Of a stretch of 34,089 bases of DNA, positions 15,329-21,999 are shown piece after piece. How positions within the stretch are numbered: the stretch's first letter is position 1; each line of letters begins with the position of its first letter. The notes below the pieces were generated by a model. It had not been told where the DNA came from, did not search any database, and worked only from the letters and a program-made list of their open reading frames with translations. This stretch comes from Streptomyces huiliensis (GTDB taxonomy: Bacteria > Actinomycetota > Actinomycetes > Streptomycetales > Streptomycetaceae), in the NCBI RefSeq assembly GCF_020037025.1, contig NZ_JAIQLH010000157.1, positions 1-34,089 of the forward strand, written 5' to 3'. Position numbers and translations under genes: made by a program.

Positions 15329-16690
15329 ATGGATAAGCAGCAGGAGTTCGTGCTCCGCACCCTCGAGGAGCGCGACATCCGCTTCGTGCGGCTGTGGTTC
15401 ACCGATGTGCTCGGCTACCTGAAGTCGGTCGCCGTCGCCCCCGCGGAGCTTGAGCAGGCCTTCGACGAGGGCATCGGGTTCGACGGCTCCGCCATCGAAG
15501 GATTCGCGCGGGTGTACGAATCCGACATGATCGCCAAGCCGGATCCGGGCACCTTCCAGATCCTCCCCTGGCGCGCGGAGGCCCCCGGCACCGCCCGAAT
15601 GTTCTGCGACATCCTGATGCCGGACGGCTCCCCGTCGTACGCGGACCCCCGCTACGTCCTCAAGCGGATCCTCGCCAAGACCTCCGACCTCGGGTTCACC
15701 TTCTACACCCACCCCGAGATCGAGTTCTTCCTGCTCAAGGACAAGCCGGTGGACGGCACCCGCCCGGTGCCCGCCGACTCCTCCGGCTACTTCGACCACA
15801 CCCCGCAGAACGTCGGCATGGACTTCCGCCGCCAGGCCATCACCATGCTCGAATCCATGGGCATCTCGGTCGAGTTCAGCCACCACGAGGGCGCCCCCGG
15901 CCAGCAGGAGATCGACCTGCGCTACGCCGACGCGCTCTCCACGGCCGACAACATCATGACGTTCCGCCTGGTGATGAAGCAGGTGGCGTTGGAGCAGGGG
16001 GTGCACGCCACCTTCATGCCGAAGCCCTTCTCCGAGTACCCCGGCTCCGGCATGCACACCCACCTCTCCCTCTTCGAGGGCGACCGCAACGCCTTCCACG
16101 AGTCCGGCGCGGAGTACCAGCTCTCCAAGGTCGGCCGCTCCTTCATCGCCGGCCTCCTCCGGCACGCGGCCGAGACCTCCGCCGTCACCAACCAGTGGGT
16201 CAACTCCTACAAGCGCATCTGGGGCGGCTCCCAGCGCACCGCGGGCGCCGGCGGCGAGGCCCCCTCCTACATCTGCTGGGGCCACAACAACCGCTCCGCC
16301 CTCATCCGCGTCCCCATGTACAAGCCCGGCAAGACCGGCTCCACCCGCGTCGAGGTCCGCTCCATCGACTCCGGCGCCAACCCGTACCTCACGTACGCGG
16401 TCCTGCTGGCCGCCGGCCTCAAGGGCATCGAAGAGGGCTACGAACTCCCCGCCGGCGCCGACGACGACGTCTGGGCCCTCTCCGACGCGGAGCGCCGCGC
16501 CATGGGCATCGAGCCCCTCCCCCAGAACCTCGGCGAGGCCATCGAACTGATGGAGCGCAGCGAACTCGTCGCCGAGACCCTCGGCGAGCACGTCTTCGAC
16601 TTCTTCCTCCGCAACAAGAAGCAGGAGTGGGAGGAGTACCGGTCCGAGGTCACGGCGTTCGAGCTGCGAAAGATGCTGCCGGTGCTTTAG
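15329..16690 (+). CDS. glnA2: Glutamine synthetase-like ligase GlnA2 (gamma-glutamylpolyamine synthetase)
   Basis: This 453-aa GSI-type ligase is intact. Metal and substrate residues are visible: HPEIEFFL (129-136), HHEGAPGQQEID (185-196), GSGMHTHLSLFE (239-250), the ATP/Pi arginine region NNRSALIRVP (320-329) and RVEVRSID (340-347). The length and the absence of a Tyr at the adenylylation loop (ADDDVWAL at 377-384, Trp382 where GSI-beta has NLYDLP) match GlnA2 of S. coelicolor, reported as a gamma-glutamylpolyamine synthetase rather than an ammonia-assimilating enzyme. It should therefore escape GlnE control. GAGGATAGG lies 8 nt upstream of the ATG. Residues 392-453 are duplicated at 20211-20399. 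Confidence 0.93.
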   Translation: MDKQQEFVLRTLEERDIRFVRLWFTDVLGYLKSVAVAPAELEQAFDEGIGFDGSAIEGFARVYESDMIAKPDPGTFQILPWRAEAPGTARMFCDILMPDGSPSYADPRYVLKRILAKTSDLGFTFYTHPEIEFFLLKDKPVDGTRPVPADSSGYFDHTPQNVGMDFRRQAITMLESMGISVEFSHHEGAPGQQEIDLRYADALSTADNIMTFRLVMKQVALEQGVHATFMPKPFSEYPGSGMHTHLSLFEGDRNAFHESGAEYQLSKVGRSFIAGLLRHAAETSAVTNQWVNSYKRIWGGSQRTAGAGGEAPSYICWGHNNRSALIRVPMYKPGKTGSTRVEVRSIDSGANPYLTYAVLLAAGLKGIEEGYELPAGADDDVWALSDAERRAMGIEPLPQNLGEAIELMERSELVAETLGEHVFDFFLRNKKQEWEEYRSEVTAFELRKMLPVL

Positions 16691-16780
16691 CCCGGCGGGG
16701 CGGGCGGGGTTTCTCGCCTCAAGGGGCTTGATGGGGCCCGCGGTTACCGGCTGCGGGCCCCGTGCTTTGGGTGTGGGCTC
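16496..16780 (+). repeat. Left copy of the duplicated glnA2 3' end
   Basis: From 16496 the sequence matches 20205 onward: the last 62 codons of glnA2 (170 of 189 bases identical by my count), the stop, the CCCGGCGGGGCGGGCGGGGT run and the terminator region up to TGTGGGCTCA. The two copies flank about 3.7 kb of accessory DNA. Confidence 0.9.
16733..16761 (+). terminator. glnA2 transcription terminator
   Basis: GGGGCCCGC (16733-16741) pairs perfectly with GCGGGCCCC (16753-16761) around an 11-nt loop, 42 nt after the glnA2 stop. In the right-hand copy (20441-20466) the same hairpin has decayed to a six-bp stem. Confidence 0.7.
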
Positions 16781-16793
16781 AGGTGCCGCCGCC

Positions 16794-16821
16794 GGGATTG
16801 TCCCGCGTGTGGGGGGACCAC
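16794..16821 (-). repeat. Possible decayed CRISPR repeat
   Basis: The 28 bases ending at 16821 match the array repeat at 20578-20605 at 20 of 28 positions, and at 18 of the last 20 (CCCGCGTG..GGGGACCAC part). It follows the left glnA2 copy as the intact array follows the right copy. No second repeat is found one 61-nt period away, so it is at best a relic. Confidence 0.4.
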
Positions 16822-17010
16822 TCTTGACCGCGCGCTCATACAGTTGGTCGAGGCGCTCCAGCTCCATCTGTCGTACGTCCTCGGCGGGCTCTTGGGCGAT
16901 GGCCTTGAGGGCGTTCTTCACGGCGTCGTGGGCGGCGTGGATGTCGATGTCGAGGTGGGCGGCGATGTCGCGGTAGCTCATGCCGTAGCCGACGGCCGCC
17001 GCGCTGCCGC
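16810..17010 (-). pseudogene. Relic of a phage/plasmid HTH (terminase-small-subunit-like) gene
   Basis: On the minus strand from about 17010 the frame reads SAAAVGYGMSYRDIAAHLDIDIHAAHDAVKNALKAIAQEPAEDVRQMELERLDQLYERAVKSG. The G-M-S-Y-R-D-I-A-x-H-L core followed by a long acidic helix ending in LERLDQL is typical of small HTH proteins of actinophages and integrative plasmids, often called terminase small subunits. It has no proper start before the conserved core, and the frame runs without a stop through the glnA2 terminator region, so it is a fragment. The conserved part ends exactly at the CRISPR-like sequence at 16821. The region 16691-17100 otherwise shows no gene. Confidence 0.5.
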
Positions 17011-17105
17011 TGAAGAGGCGGAACCGTCCCTGCGGGCAGCCGGGAAGGCGGACACCGGCCGGGCGGTGCTCGTCCGCGGGATCGTCGGAGCCGGAGAGGG
17101 AGACC

Positions 17106-17413
17106 ATGACCATTCCGAAGCTCGCCGAAAGGGTGGGGCGCAGCCGCACACTCATCCTCCGGCTGGCCAGCAACCTCGCCGAGGGGTGGCCACCCCCTAC
17201 GTACCGGCCAGGCAGCACCGGCCGGAGTACGACCTGAGCTGGTTCGATGACTACTGGGCGCGCCGGCAGGCAGGAATCCGTCAGGGCCGCAGAACCGACC
17301 TTGAACAAACGCCGAAAGATCAGCAAGACGTCAAGAGGCCCCGCCGACAGTACCCGGAGCAGCCTCTTCTCTTCGTGACAACCGCAAAGGGCAGGGACCC
17401 TTCAGTCCACTGA
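17106..17413 (+). pseudogene. Frameshifted small HTH gene
   Basis: An ATG at 17106 with a strong GGAGAGGGAG ribosome site opens MTIPKLAERVGRSRTLILRLASNLAEGW, a likely HTH. That frame stops at 17237 after 43 residues. The neighbouring frame picks up with RPEYDLSWFDDYWARRQAGIRQGRRTDLEQTP and continues to 17413. The join, somewhere around 17190-17230 (TYRPGSTGR in one frame, RQHRPEYDLSW in the other), reads like one HTH-plus-basic-tail protein broken by a single-base indel. Such proteins are common in Streptomyces mobile DNA. It could also be a genuine 43-aa protein. Confidence 0.4.
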
Positions 17414-18073
17414 GGCGCGCACGAGCAGCGTGCCAAGGGCCTCGTCGCCCGGCGGCGGGAGGACCCGGGCGTCGACGTCGTCGAAACCGTGACGCTTCAG
17501 CAGGTCAGCCCACATGTGGGGGGCGTACTGCCAGCGCAGGACGGTCAGTTCGCGCTCGCGTCCTTCCAGCCACTTGCCGCGCATCTGCTGGGGCCCGTAC
17601 ACGTCGGGGGCGGGCTCGGCGTGGCTGAAGACGAAGACGCCGCCGGCGGTGAGCCGCTTGGCGACCAGGGGCAGGAGTCGGTTGGGGTCGGTGAACCACG
17701 CCGCGCCCCACATGGAGTAGATCGCGTCGTATTCAGTGGCTTGGGTGACGAGGAACTCGCACACGTTGGCGTGAATGAAGGTGATGTTCGGCTCGTCCGC
17801 CCACCAGCGGTGGGCACGTTCGATCTGGTGGGCGGAGAAGTCCACGGCGGTCACCTGGGCGCCGCGGCGGGCGAGGCAGACGGCGTCGGCGCCTTCTCCG
17901 GGCCCGAGTTCCAGGACGGTGCGGGGCGTGCCGAGGAGTTCGAGGCCGGGCCCGTGGCCGGGGAACTGCGTCCATTCGAACGGGCCGACGGGCGGGGCCG
18001 GCTGGTCGCCCTCGCCACGGTGGGGTTTGTAGAGGTCCCAGTATTCGGCGGGGGTGAGGGGCGGGCGGGGCAT
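17402..18073 (-). CDS. Class I SAM-dependent methyltransferase
   Basis: This 223-aa protein has a complete Rossmann methyltransferase core: motif I VLELGPGEGADAVCLARRGAQVTAVDFSAHQIERAHR, motif II area VTQATEYDAIYSMWGAAWF, and motif III RLTAGGVFVFSHAEP. It transfers a methyl group from S-adenosylmethionine to an unknown acceptor. The ATG at 18073 has GAGGAG six nt upstream; a start at 18115 is less likely. It sits in the accessory segment between the two glnA2 3' copies, in the same orientation as the Cys/His-rich gene 154 nt upstream. Similar methyltransferases accompany XRE-TPR regulators elsewhere in Streptomyces, by my recollection. Confidence 0.9.
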   Translation of the reverse strand: MPRPPLTPAEYWDLYKPHRGEGDQPAPPVGPFEWTQFPGHGPGLELLGTPRTVLELGPGEGADAVCLARRGAQVTAVDFSAHQIERAHRWWADEPNITFIHANVCEFLVTQATEYDAIYSMWGAAWFTDPNRLLPLVAKRLTAGGVFVFSHAEPAPDVYGPQQMRGKWLEGRERELTVLRWQYAPHMWADLLKRHGFDDVDARVLPPPGDEALGTLLVRASVD

Positions 18074-18227
18074 GGGGCTCCTCGCGGGGAACGGCGGGCC
18101 GCGTGAGTTCGCCACCGTACCGGCGCCGTCCCGCCGCCGAGGCGTGTTCGCCGAACTCCACCCGCTCGGCCCACGAAGGGGCCCGGGGACGCGCGCGGCG
18201 TCCCCGGGCCTGGTCGTTCCGGTTCGC

Positions 18228-18674
18228 TCAGTGGCAGCTGGTTCCCGGGGCGCACGGCCCGCACTTGGTGTAGTCGGCCTCCCAGAGCTTCCAGTCCACC
18301 TCGAACCCGTTCTCAGCGATGATCTTCGCGGTGCGTTTGACCGATCCGTCGTACTTGAACGCGATCTCGGGGATGTGCTCCAGGAACCGGCCCTGGAAGT
18401 GCTCGTGGCAGAACTCCCGGTAGTTACGGGTGTCCAGGATGAAGGTGTGCACGGCGATGTCCACGGTCCGCCCGCAGCACATCTCCAGCTTCTGCCCCCA
18501 CTTCTCCATCGCCGTGATCAGGTACGAGACGGCCGCGTGGAACAGGCGGTTGGCGTACACCTCGTCGAACGGGTAGTCCCGCATCAGCAGCTGGATCTCC
18601 CGCTCCCACACCTCGGGCTTGACGTAGTTCCGAGGATCGCGGACCTTCGGCCTGGCCTCGACTGCCGTCGCCAT
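18228..18674 (-). CDS. Cys/His-rich conserved protein resembling GRDP-like domains
   Basis: This 148-aa protein contains CCGRTVDIAVHTFILDTRNYREFCH (66-90), which resembles the VDxxWHxHxLDTxxYxxxC core of glycine-rich-domain-protein-like (GRDP-like) sequences, and ends CGPCAPGTSCH. Cys66, Cys67, Cys89, Cys138, Cys141, Cys147 and several His could form one or two metal sites. It has no signal peptide or membrane span. The ATG at 18674 has GGGAGGA seven nt upstream. It is divergent from the XRE-TPR regulator at 18867 across 192 nt, which makes it a candidate target of that regulator. The biochemical role is unknown. Confidence 0.7.
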   Translation of the reverse strand: MATAVEARPKVRDPRNYVKPEVWEREIQLLMRDYPFDEVYANRLFHAAVSYLITAMEKWGQKLEMCCGRTVDIAVHTFILDTRNYREFCHEHFQGRFLEHIPEIAFKYDGSVKRTAKIIAENGFEVDWKLWEADYTKCGPCAPGTSCH

Positions 18675-18866
18675 GCTGTCCTCCCTGCTGCTCGGACCTG
18701 CCGCCCCGCGAGCCGGGGGCGTGCCCCCAGTTCACCGCCGGCTGCGGGCCCGTGGTGATCGATTGCCGCTGGTCGCACACGGTGTGCAGATGCTGCACGC
18801 GCTCTCGACGGCCACCGGGGCCGCGCGTACGGTTGGCGCGCCGGTCCTGCGCCCGCTGGAGGTGTG

Positions 18867-20156
18867 GTGAGCACCGATGCGCTGTGGAGAACCCCTGAAG
18901 CCGTCGCCCTGATCGGCCGCAGCCGGGCCGGGGCGCTTATCCGGCTCGGACGGGTCCATCTCGGGTGGCGGCAGGCCGACCTCGGCCGCCGGGTGGGCTG
19001 CTCGGCCTCCACGATCTCCCGTCTGGAACGCAGCGGCACCCCCGACATCGGGCTGCTGCGGCGCGCCGCCCGCGAGGTGGGGTTACCGACAGATGTTCTG
19101 GCCGCGGCCATCGGCCTCGGGCCGGGGGCGCCCACTACAGTGGCGCCGTCCGGTCAGCGTCATGCCGAGGAGGACCCGTTGCGCCGCCGCTCACTGCTCG
19201 CCGCTGCCGGAACCGCCGTCCCCCTCCAGCTCCTGGCCGGCATCGACGAGGCGCTGGCCGCCCCACCCGAGCCGCACAGCCCTCTGGCCCCGGTCGCCCC
19301 GCGCCTTGCCCGCGCGCACGCGCTGTTCGACGCCGGCCGCCACGCCCAACTCCTCGACGCCCTACCCGCGCTCCTGGCCGACGCCCGCGCCGCCACCGTC
19401 GCCCGCACGGAGGCCACGTACGCGACCCTGTCGTCCTGCTACGCGTTGGCCTCGCGCGTGCTGACGAAGATCGGCCAGTACGAGCGGTCCCGGATCACCG
19501 CCGACCGGGCCATTACATACGCGGACCTCTCCGGCGACCCGATCGCCACCGCCGCCGCGTCCCGCGAGCTGAGCATTGTCCTGCGGCACCAAGGCCAGCC
19601 GGACGCCGCCCAGCGCCTCGTGGACAGTGCCTTGGGCGCCGTCGAGCGGACCGGCCTGAACACTCAGGCGCAAGCCATGGCGTACGCGCAGATGCTGTGC
19701 ACCACCTCGTACACCGCCGCCCGGGCCGGTCACCGCGACCAGGCCCTCGCCCTGATCTCCGAAGCCTCGCGCGCGGCCCGCCGACTGCCGCACACCCCGC
19801 CAGCGGGGGCCGCCTTCTCCATCAGCCCGGCCGCCGTCACCCTCTATGAAGTCGGCGTCCACTGGGCCCTCGGGGACGCCGGCGCAGCCCTCCACGTCGG
19901 CCGGGAGCTGCGCCCGGGGCAGTTCCCGACGGCCGAGCGGAAGGCCCGGATGCACACTGACCTGGCCCGCGCCTGGTGGCAGTGGGGCAAACCCCAGCAG
20001 ACCGCCGACGCCCTTCTGGAGGCGCTGCGTACTTCCCCGACCGAGGTTACGGATCGGCCGGCGATCCGCCGCGTCGCTGTTGATCTGATCCACCGGCATC
20101 CCCACACGGCTGGGCGGCGGGAACTTGCCGCGGGCATCGGGCTGCGCGCCCGGTAG
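18867..20156 (+). CDS. XRE-TPR regulator with a rare TTA codon
   Basis: This 429-aa protein has an N-terminal Cro/CI HTH (RLGRVHLGWRQADLGRRVGCSASTISRLERSG). An RRRSLLAAAGTAVPLQLL segment that looks like a twin-arginine element comes next, followed by an array of TPR-like helices to the C-terminus. GGAGG lies upstream of GTG codons at 18864 and 18867; the second has the better spacing. Leu73 is encoded by TTA (19083-19085), the only in-frame TTA I noticed in the window, so translation should depend on the developmental tRNA encoded by bldA. It is divergent from the Cys/His-rich gene and lies inside the accessory segment. Confidence 0.88.
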   Translation: MSTDALWRTPEAVALIGRSRAGALIRLGRVHLGWRQADLGRRVGCSASTISRLERSGTPDIGLLRRAAREVGLPTDVLAAAIGLGPGAPTTVAPSGQRHAEEDPLRRRSLLAAAGTAVPLQLLAGIDEALAAPPEPHSPLAPVAPRLARAHALFDAGRHAQLLDALPALLADARAATVARTEATYATLSSCYALASRVLTKIGQYERSRITADRAITYADLSGDPIATAAASRELSIVLRHQGQPDAAQRLVDSALGAVERTGLNTQAQAMAYAQMLCTTSYTAARAGHRDQALALISEASRAARRLPHTPPAGAAFSISPAAVTLYEVGVHWALGDAGAALHVGRELRPGQFPTAERKARMHTDLARAWWQWGKPQQTADALLEALRTSPTEVTDRPAIRRVAVDLIHRHPHTAGRRELAAGIGLRAR

Positions 20157-20204
20157 CGCTCACCGTGTCGTTGAAGCCGCGGTCTTGCTGTCGAACGAGA
20201 ACGT

Positions 20205-20485
20205 CGCGCCATGGGCATCGAATCTCTGCCCCAGAACCTCGGCGAAGCGATCGAGCTGATGGAGCGCAGCGAACTGGTCGCGGAGACGCTGGGTGAGCAC
20301 GTCTTCGACTTCTTCCTGCGGAATAAGAAGCAGGAGTGGGAGGAGTACCGGTCTGAGGTCACGGCCTTCGAGCTCCGGAAGATGCTGCCGGTGCTTTAGC
20401 CCGGCGGGGCGGGCGGGGTTTTTCGCCTCAAGGGCGTGGCGGGGCCCGCGGTTGTCGGCTGCGGGCACCCGCGCTGTGGGCTCAC
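20205..20485 (+). repeat. Right copy of the duplicated glnA2 3' end
   Basis: The match to 16496 starts abruptly at CGCGCC (20205) and continues through the stop at 20399 and the terminator region to TGTGGGCTCA. It leads directly into the CRISPR array. Confidence 0.9.
20211..20399 (+). pseudogene. glnA2 C-terminal fragment (residues 392-453)
   Basis: The frame encodes MGIESLPQNLGEAIELMERS through to AFELRKMLPVL, identical to GlnA2 392-453 apart from one Pro-to-Ser change. By my count 19 of 189 bases differ, nearly all at third positions. It lacks the active site and has no ribosome site, so it is not a functional gene. The high protein identity with synonymous divergence implies a 3' end from a different strain or species, not a fresh local duplication. 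Confidence 0.9.
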
Positions 20486-20518
20486 CGCAGCTTGCCCACC
20501 CCGCCCTTGACGGTTGCC

Positions 20519-20666
20519 GGACCACCCCCGTGCGCGGGGACCACGAGGACGCGCTGCGCGCGGTGCCCCGCCACCTCGGACCACCCCCGCGTGCGCGGGG
20601 ACCACCCGTGGGCGTGGATGAACTGCTGCTGGGCGGTGGGACCACCCCCGCGTGCGCGGGGACCAC
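20519..20666 (-). CRISPR. Orphan type I-E-like CRISPR array: 3 repeats, 2 spacers
   Basis: Repeats lie at 20519-20544 (26 nt, a two-base deletion in the stem), 20578-20605 and 20639-20666 (28 nt, identical). The two spacers (20545-20577 and 20606-20638) are each exactly 33 nt, so the period is 61, as in type I-E arrays. Read on the minus strand each repeat starts GTGGTCCCC and contains the hairpin CCCCGCG-CA-CGCGGGG, the familiar actinobacterial I-E repeat. The degenerate repeat marks the trailer end, so the leader would lie above 20666, where a less GC-rich stretch occurs. No cas gene is present in the window. Confidence 0.93.
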
Positions 20667-20756
20667 ACTTTGTGACCTGCGTCGTTCCCGTGGAGTGACG
20701 GCGTTTTCCTTCACTTGCTCATCGCCGCTCTGCCCTCCCCGGGGGTAGCCGTGGAG

Positions 20757-20963
20757 TCACCCGCCGGAAGCGAACCCCGTGAAGGCGGCCCATGCGCCCG
20801 CAGGGAACGCGACGGACGGTCCTTCCGCCTTCTTGGAGTCGCGCACGCGGACCGCGTCATCAGCGGCCGCCATCTCGACGCACGATGGGCCGTCTCCGTT
20901 GCTGTAGCTGCTTTTTATCCACTCCGGTTCGGGGCCGGTTCCGCCGGAGGATCCGAGGGTCAT
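20757..20963 (-). CDS. DUF397 domain protein
   Basis: This 68-aa protein has the DUF397 signature EWIKSSYSNGDGPSCVEMAAADDAVRVRDSKKAEGPSVAFPAGAWAAFTGF. It is a small cytosolic protein that accompanies XRE/DUF5753 regulators in nearly all Streptomyces; pairs of this kind behave like regulator plus partner (compare BldB/WhiJ-type systems). The ATG at 20963 overlaps the TGA of the upstream XRE gene (ATGA at 20960-20963), so the two are coupled. Its 3' end lies 90 nt from the CRISPR array. Confidence 0.93.
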   Translation of the reverse strand: MTLGSSGGTGPEPEWIKSSYSNGDGPSCVEMAAADDAVRVRDSKKAEGPSVAFPAGAWAAFTGFASGG

Positions 20964-21799
20964 GTCTCTCCCAGTACCTTTTCGACAAAGGCCAGGGACT
21001 CCTGTGGTCCGAGCGCCTGCGCTCGGACGACTCCGTAACGCAGGTCTAGGACTTGGAGCTCCTTGGCGTCGGTGACCACGCGGCTGGCGAGCTGCACCTC
21101 GTACAGGCCCACCATCGTGCTGTCCGTGAGCTTGAGCAGCCTGAACGGCCCTTCGAGACCGGAGTTCACCTCGCTGTGCAGAGGCAGGACCTGGAGCTCC
21201 ACGTTCCGCCACTGGCCAATCTCCAACAGGCGTTCGAGCTGCTGCCGCATGGCCATTCTGCCTCCGACGGAGCGCCGCAGCGTAGCCTCGCACAACACGA
21301 AGCTGAAGAAGGGCCGTCGTGCCGAAGCCGTGACGATCTCCTGCCGGGCCATCCGCGCGGCTACGCGCCATTCGATCTCGTCTTGGCCGAACGGCGGGCG
21401 GCGGTTGGCGAACACCGCCCGCGCGTAAGCCTCCGTCTGCAAGAGCCCGTCGATGACCGAGTTGTTGTACGAGCCCAGCTCGACGGCCTCCCGCTCAAGC
21501 TTCGCGATGTCCCGGACCTTCTTCGGGTACCGCGCCTCCGCCAGGTCCTCCCGCAAGGCGGCGAGCTTCCCGCCCGCCCCCAGGGCCTCGTCCGCCCGCT
21601 CCAGGAAGCCAGGCTGGGGGACGCGCAGGCCCCGCTCCACCTTGTAGACCAGATCCCGGCTGTAGCCGACGGCCGCCGCCAGCTCGGCCGCCTCCATCCC
21701 CGCCGCTTCCCGCCACAGCCTCAGCTGCCGCCCCACTGCGGCGACCAGCACCATGGACTCGTCCTCGGGGTCGAGCTCCCACCCGTTCTCGTCACTCAT
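20960..21799 (-). CDS. XRE-family regulator with DUF5753 (WhiJ-like)
   Basis: The 279-aa protein has an N-terminal HTH (VGRQLRLWREAAGMEAAELAAAVGYSRDLVYKVERGLRVP). A long DUF5753 domain follows: YNNSVIDGLLQTEAYARAVFANRRPPF, FSFVLCEATLRRSVGG, QLERLLEIGQWRNVELQVLP, SGLEGPFRLLKL. It probably controls development-related or local genes together with the coupled DUF397 partner. The ATG at 21799 has GGAGG eight nt upstream, which decides it against the GTG at 21814. It is divergent from glnE across 200 nt. Confidence 0.93.
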   Translation of the reverse strand: MSDENGWELDPEDESMVLVAAVGRQLRLWREAAGMEAAELAAAVGYSRDLVYKVERGLRVPQPGFLERADEALGAGGKLAALREDLAEARYPKKVRDIAKLEREAVELGSYNNSVIDGLLQTEAYARAVFANRRPPFGQDEIEWRVAARMARQEIVTASARRPFFSFVLCEATLRRSVGGRMAMRQQLERLLEIGQWRNVELQVLPLHSEVNSGLEGPFRLLKLTDSTMVGLYEVQLASRVVTDAKELQVLDLRYGVVRAQALGPQESLAFVEKVLGET

Positions 21800-21999
21800 T
21801 CGCGCCACCTCCACGTACCGGCCACCGCAGCCGCCATCGGCCAGTCAGCGTGGCAGGCGCGGTCGTGGGCGGTGGCGGGAACCGGGGATTCCGCACCGAT
21901 CGGGGGGTGGGTGCCGCGCTTCGCGGCGGCGGGTCTGTCGATACGCTGGAGATCGGGCCTTGACCGGGCATGGTCAGCTGGAGGCGATGGGGCGATGGG

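Noticed and set aside
15152..17326. A 724-codon open frame on the minus strand across glnA2
   Set aside because: It is the GC-driven shadow of glnA2; only the short stretch 16810-17010 resembles a real protein family.
20458..20485. A possible fourth CRISPR repeat exactly one 33-nt spacer before the first repeat
   Set aside because: Only 14 of 28 positions match and the stretch is explained by the glnA2 terminator duplication; only the phase is suggestive.
20160..20714. Open frames with repeated VPAHAGVV-type peptides across the array
   Set aside because: They are translations of the CRISPR repeats and not proteins.
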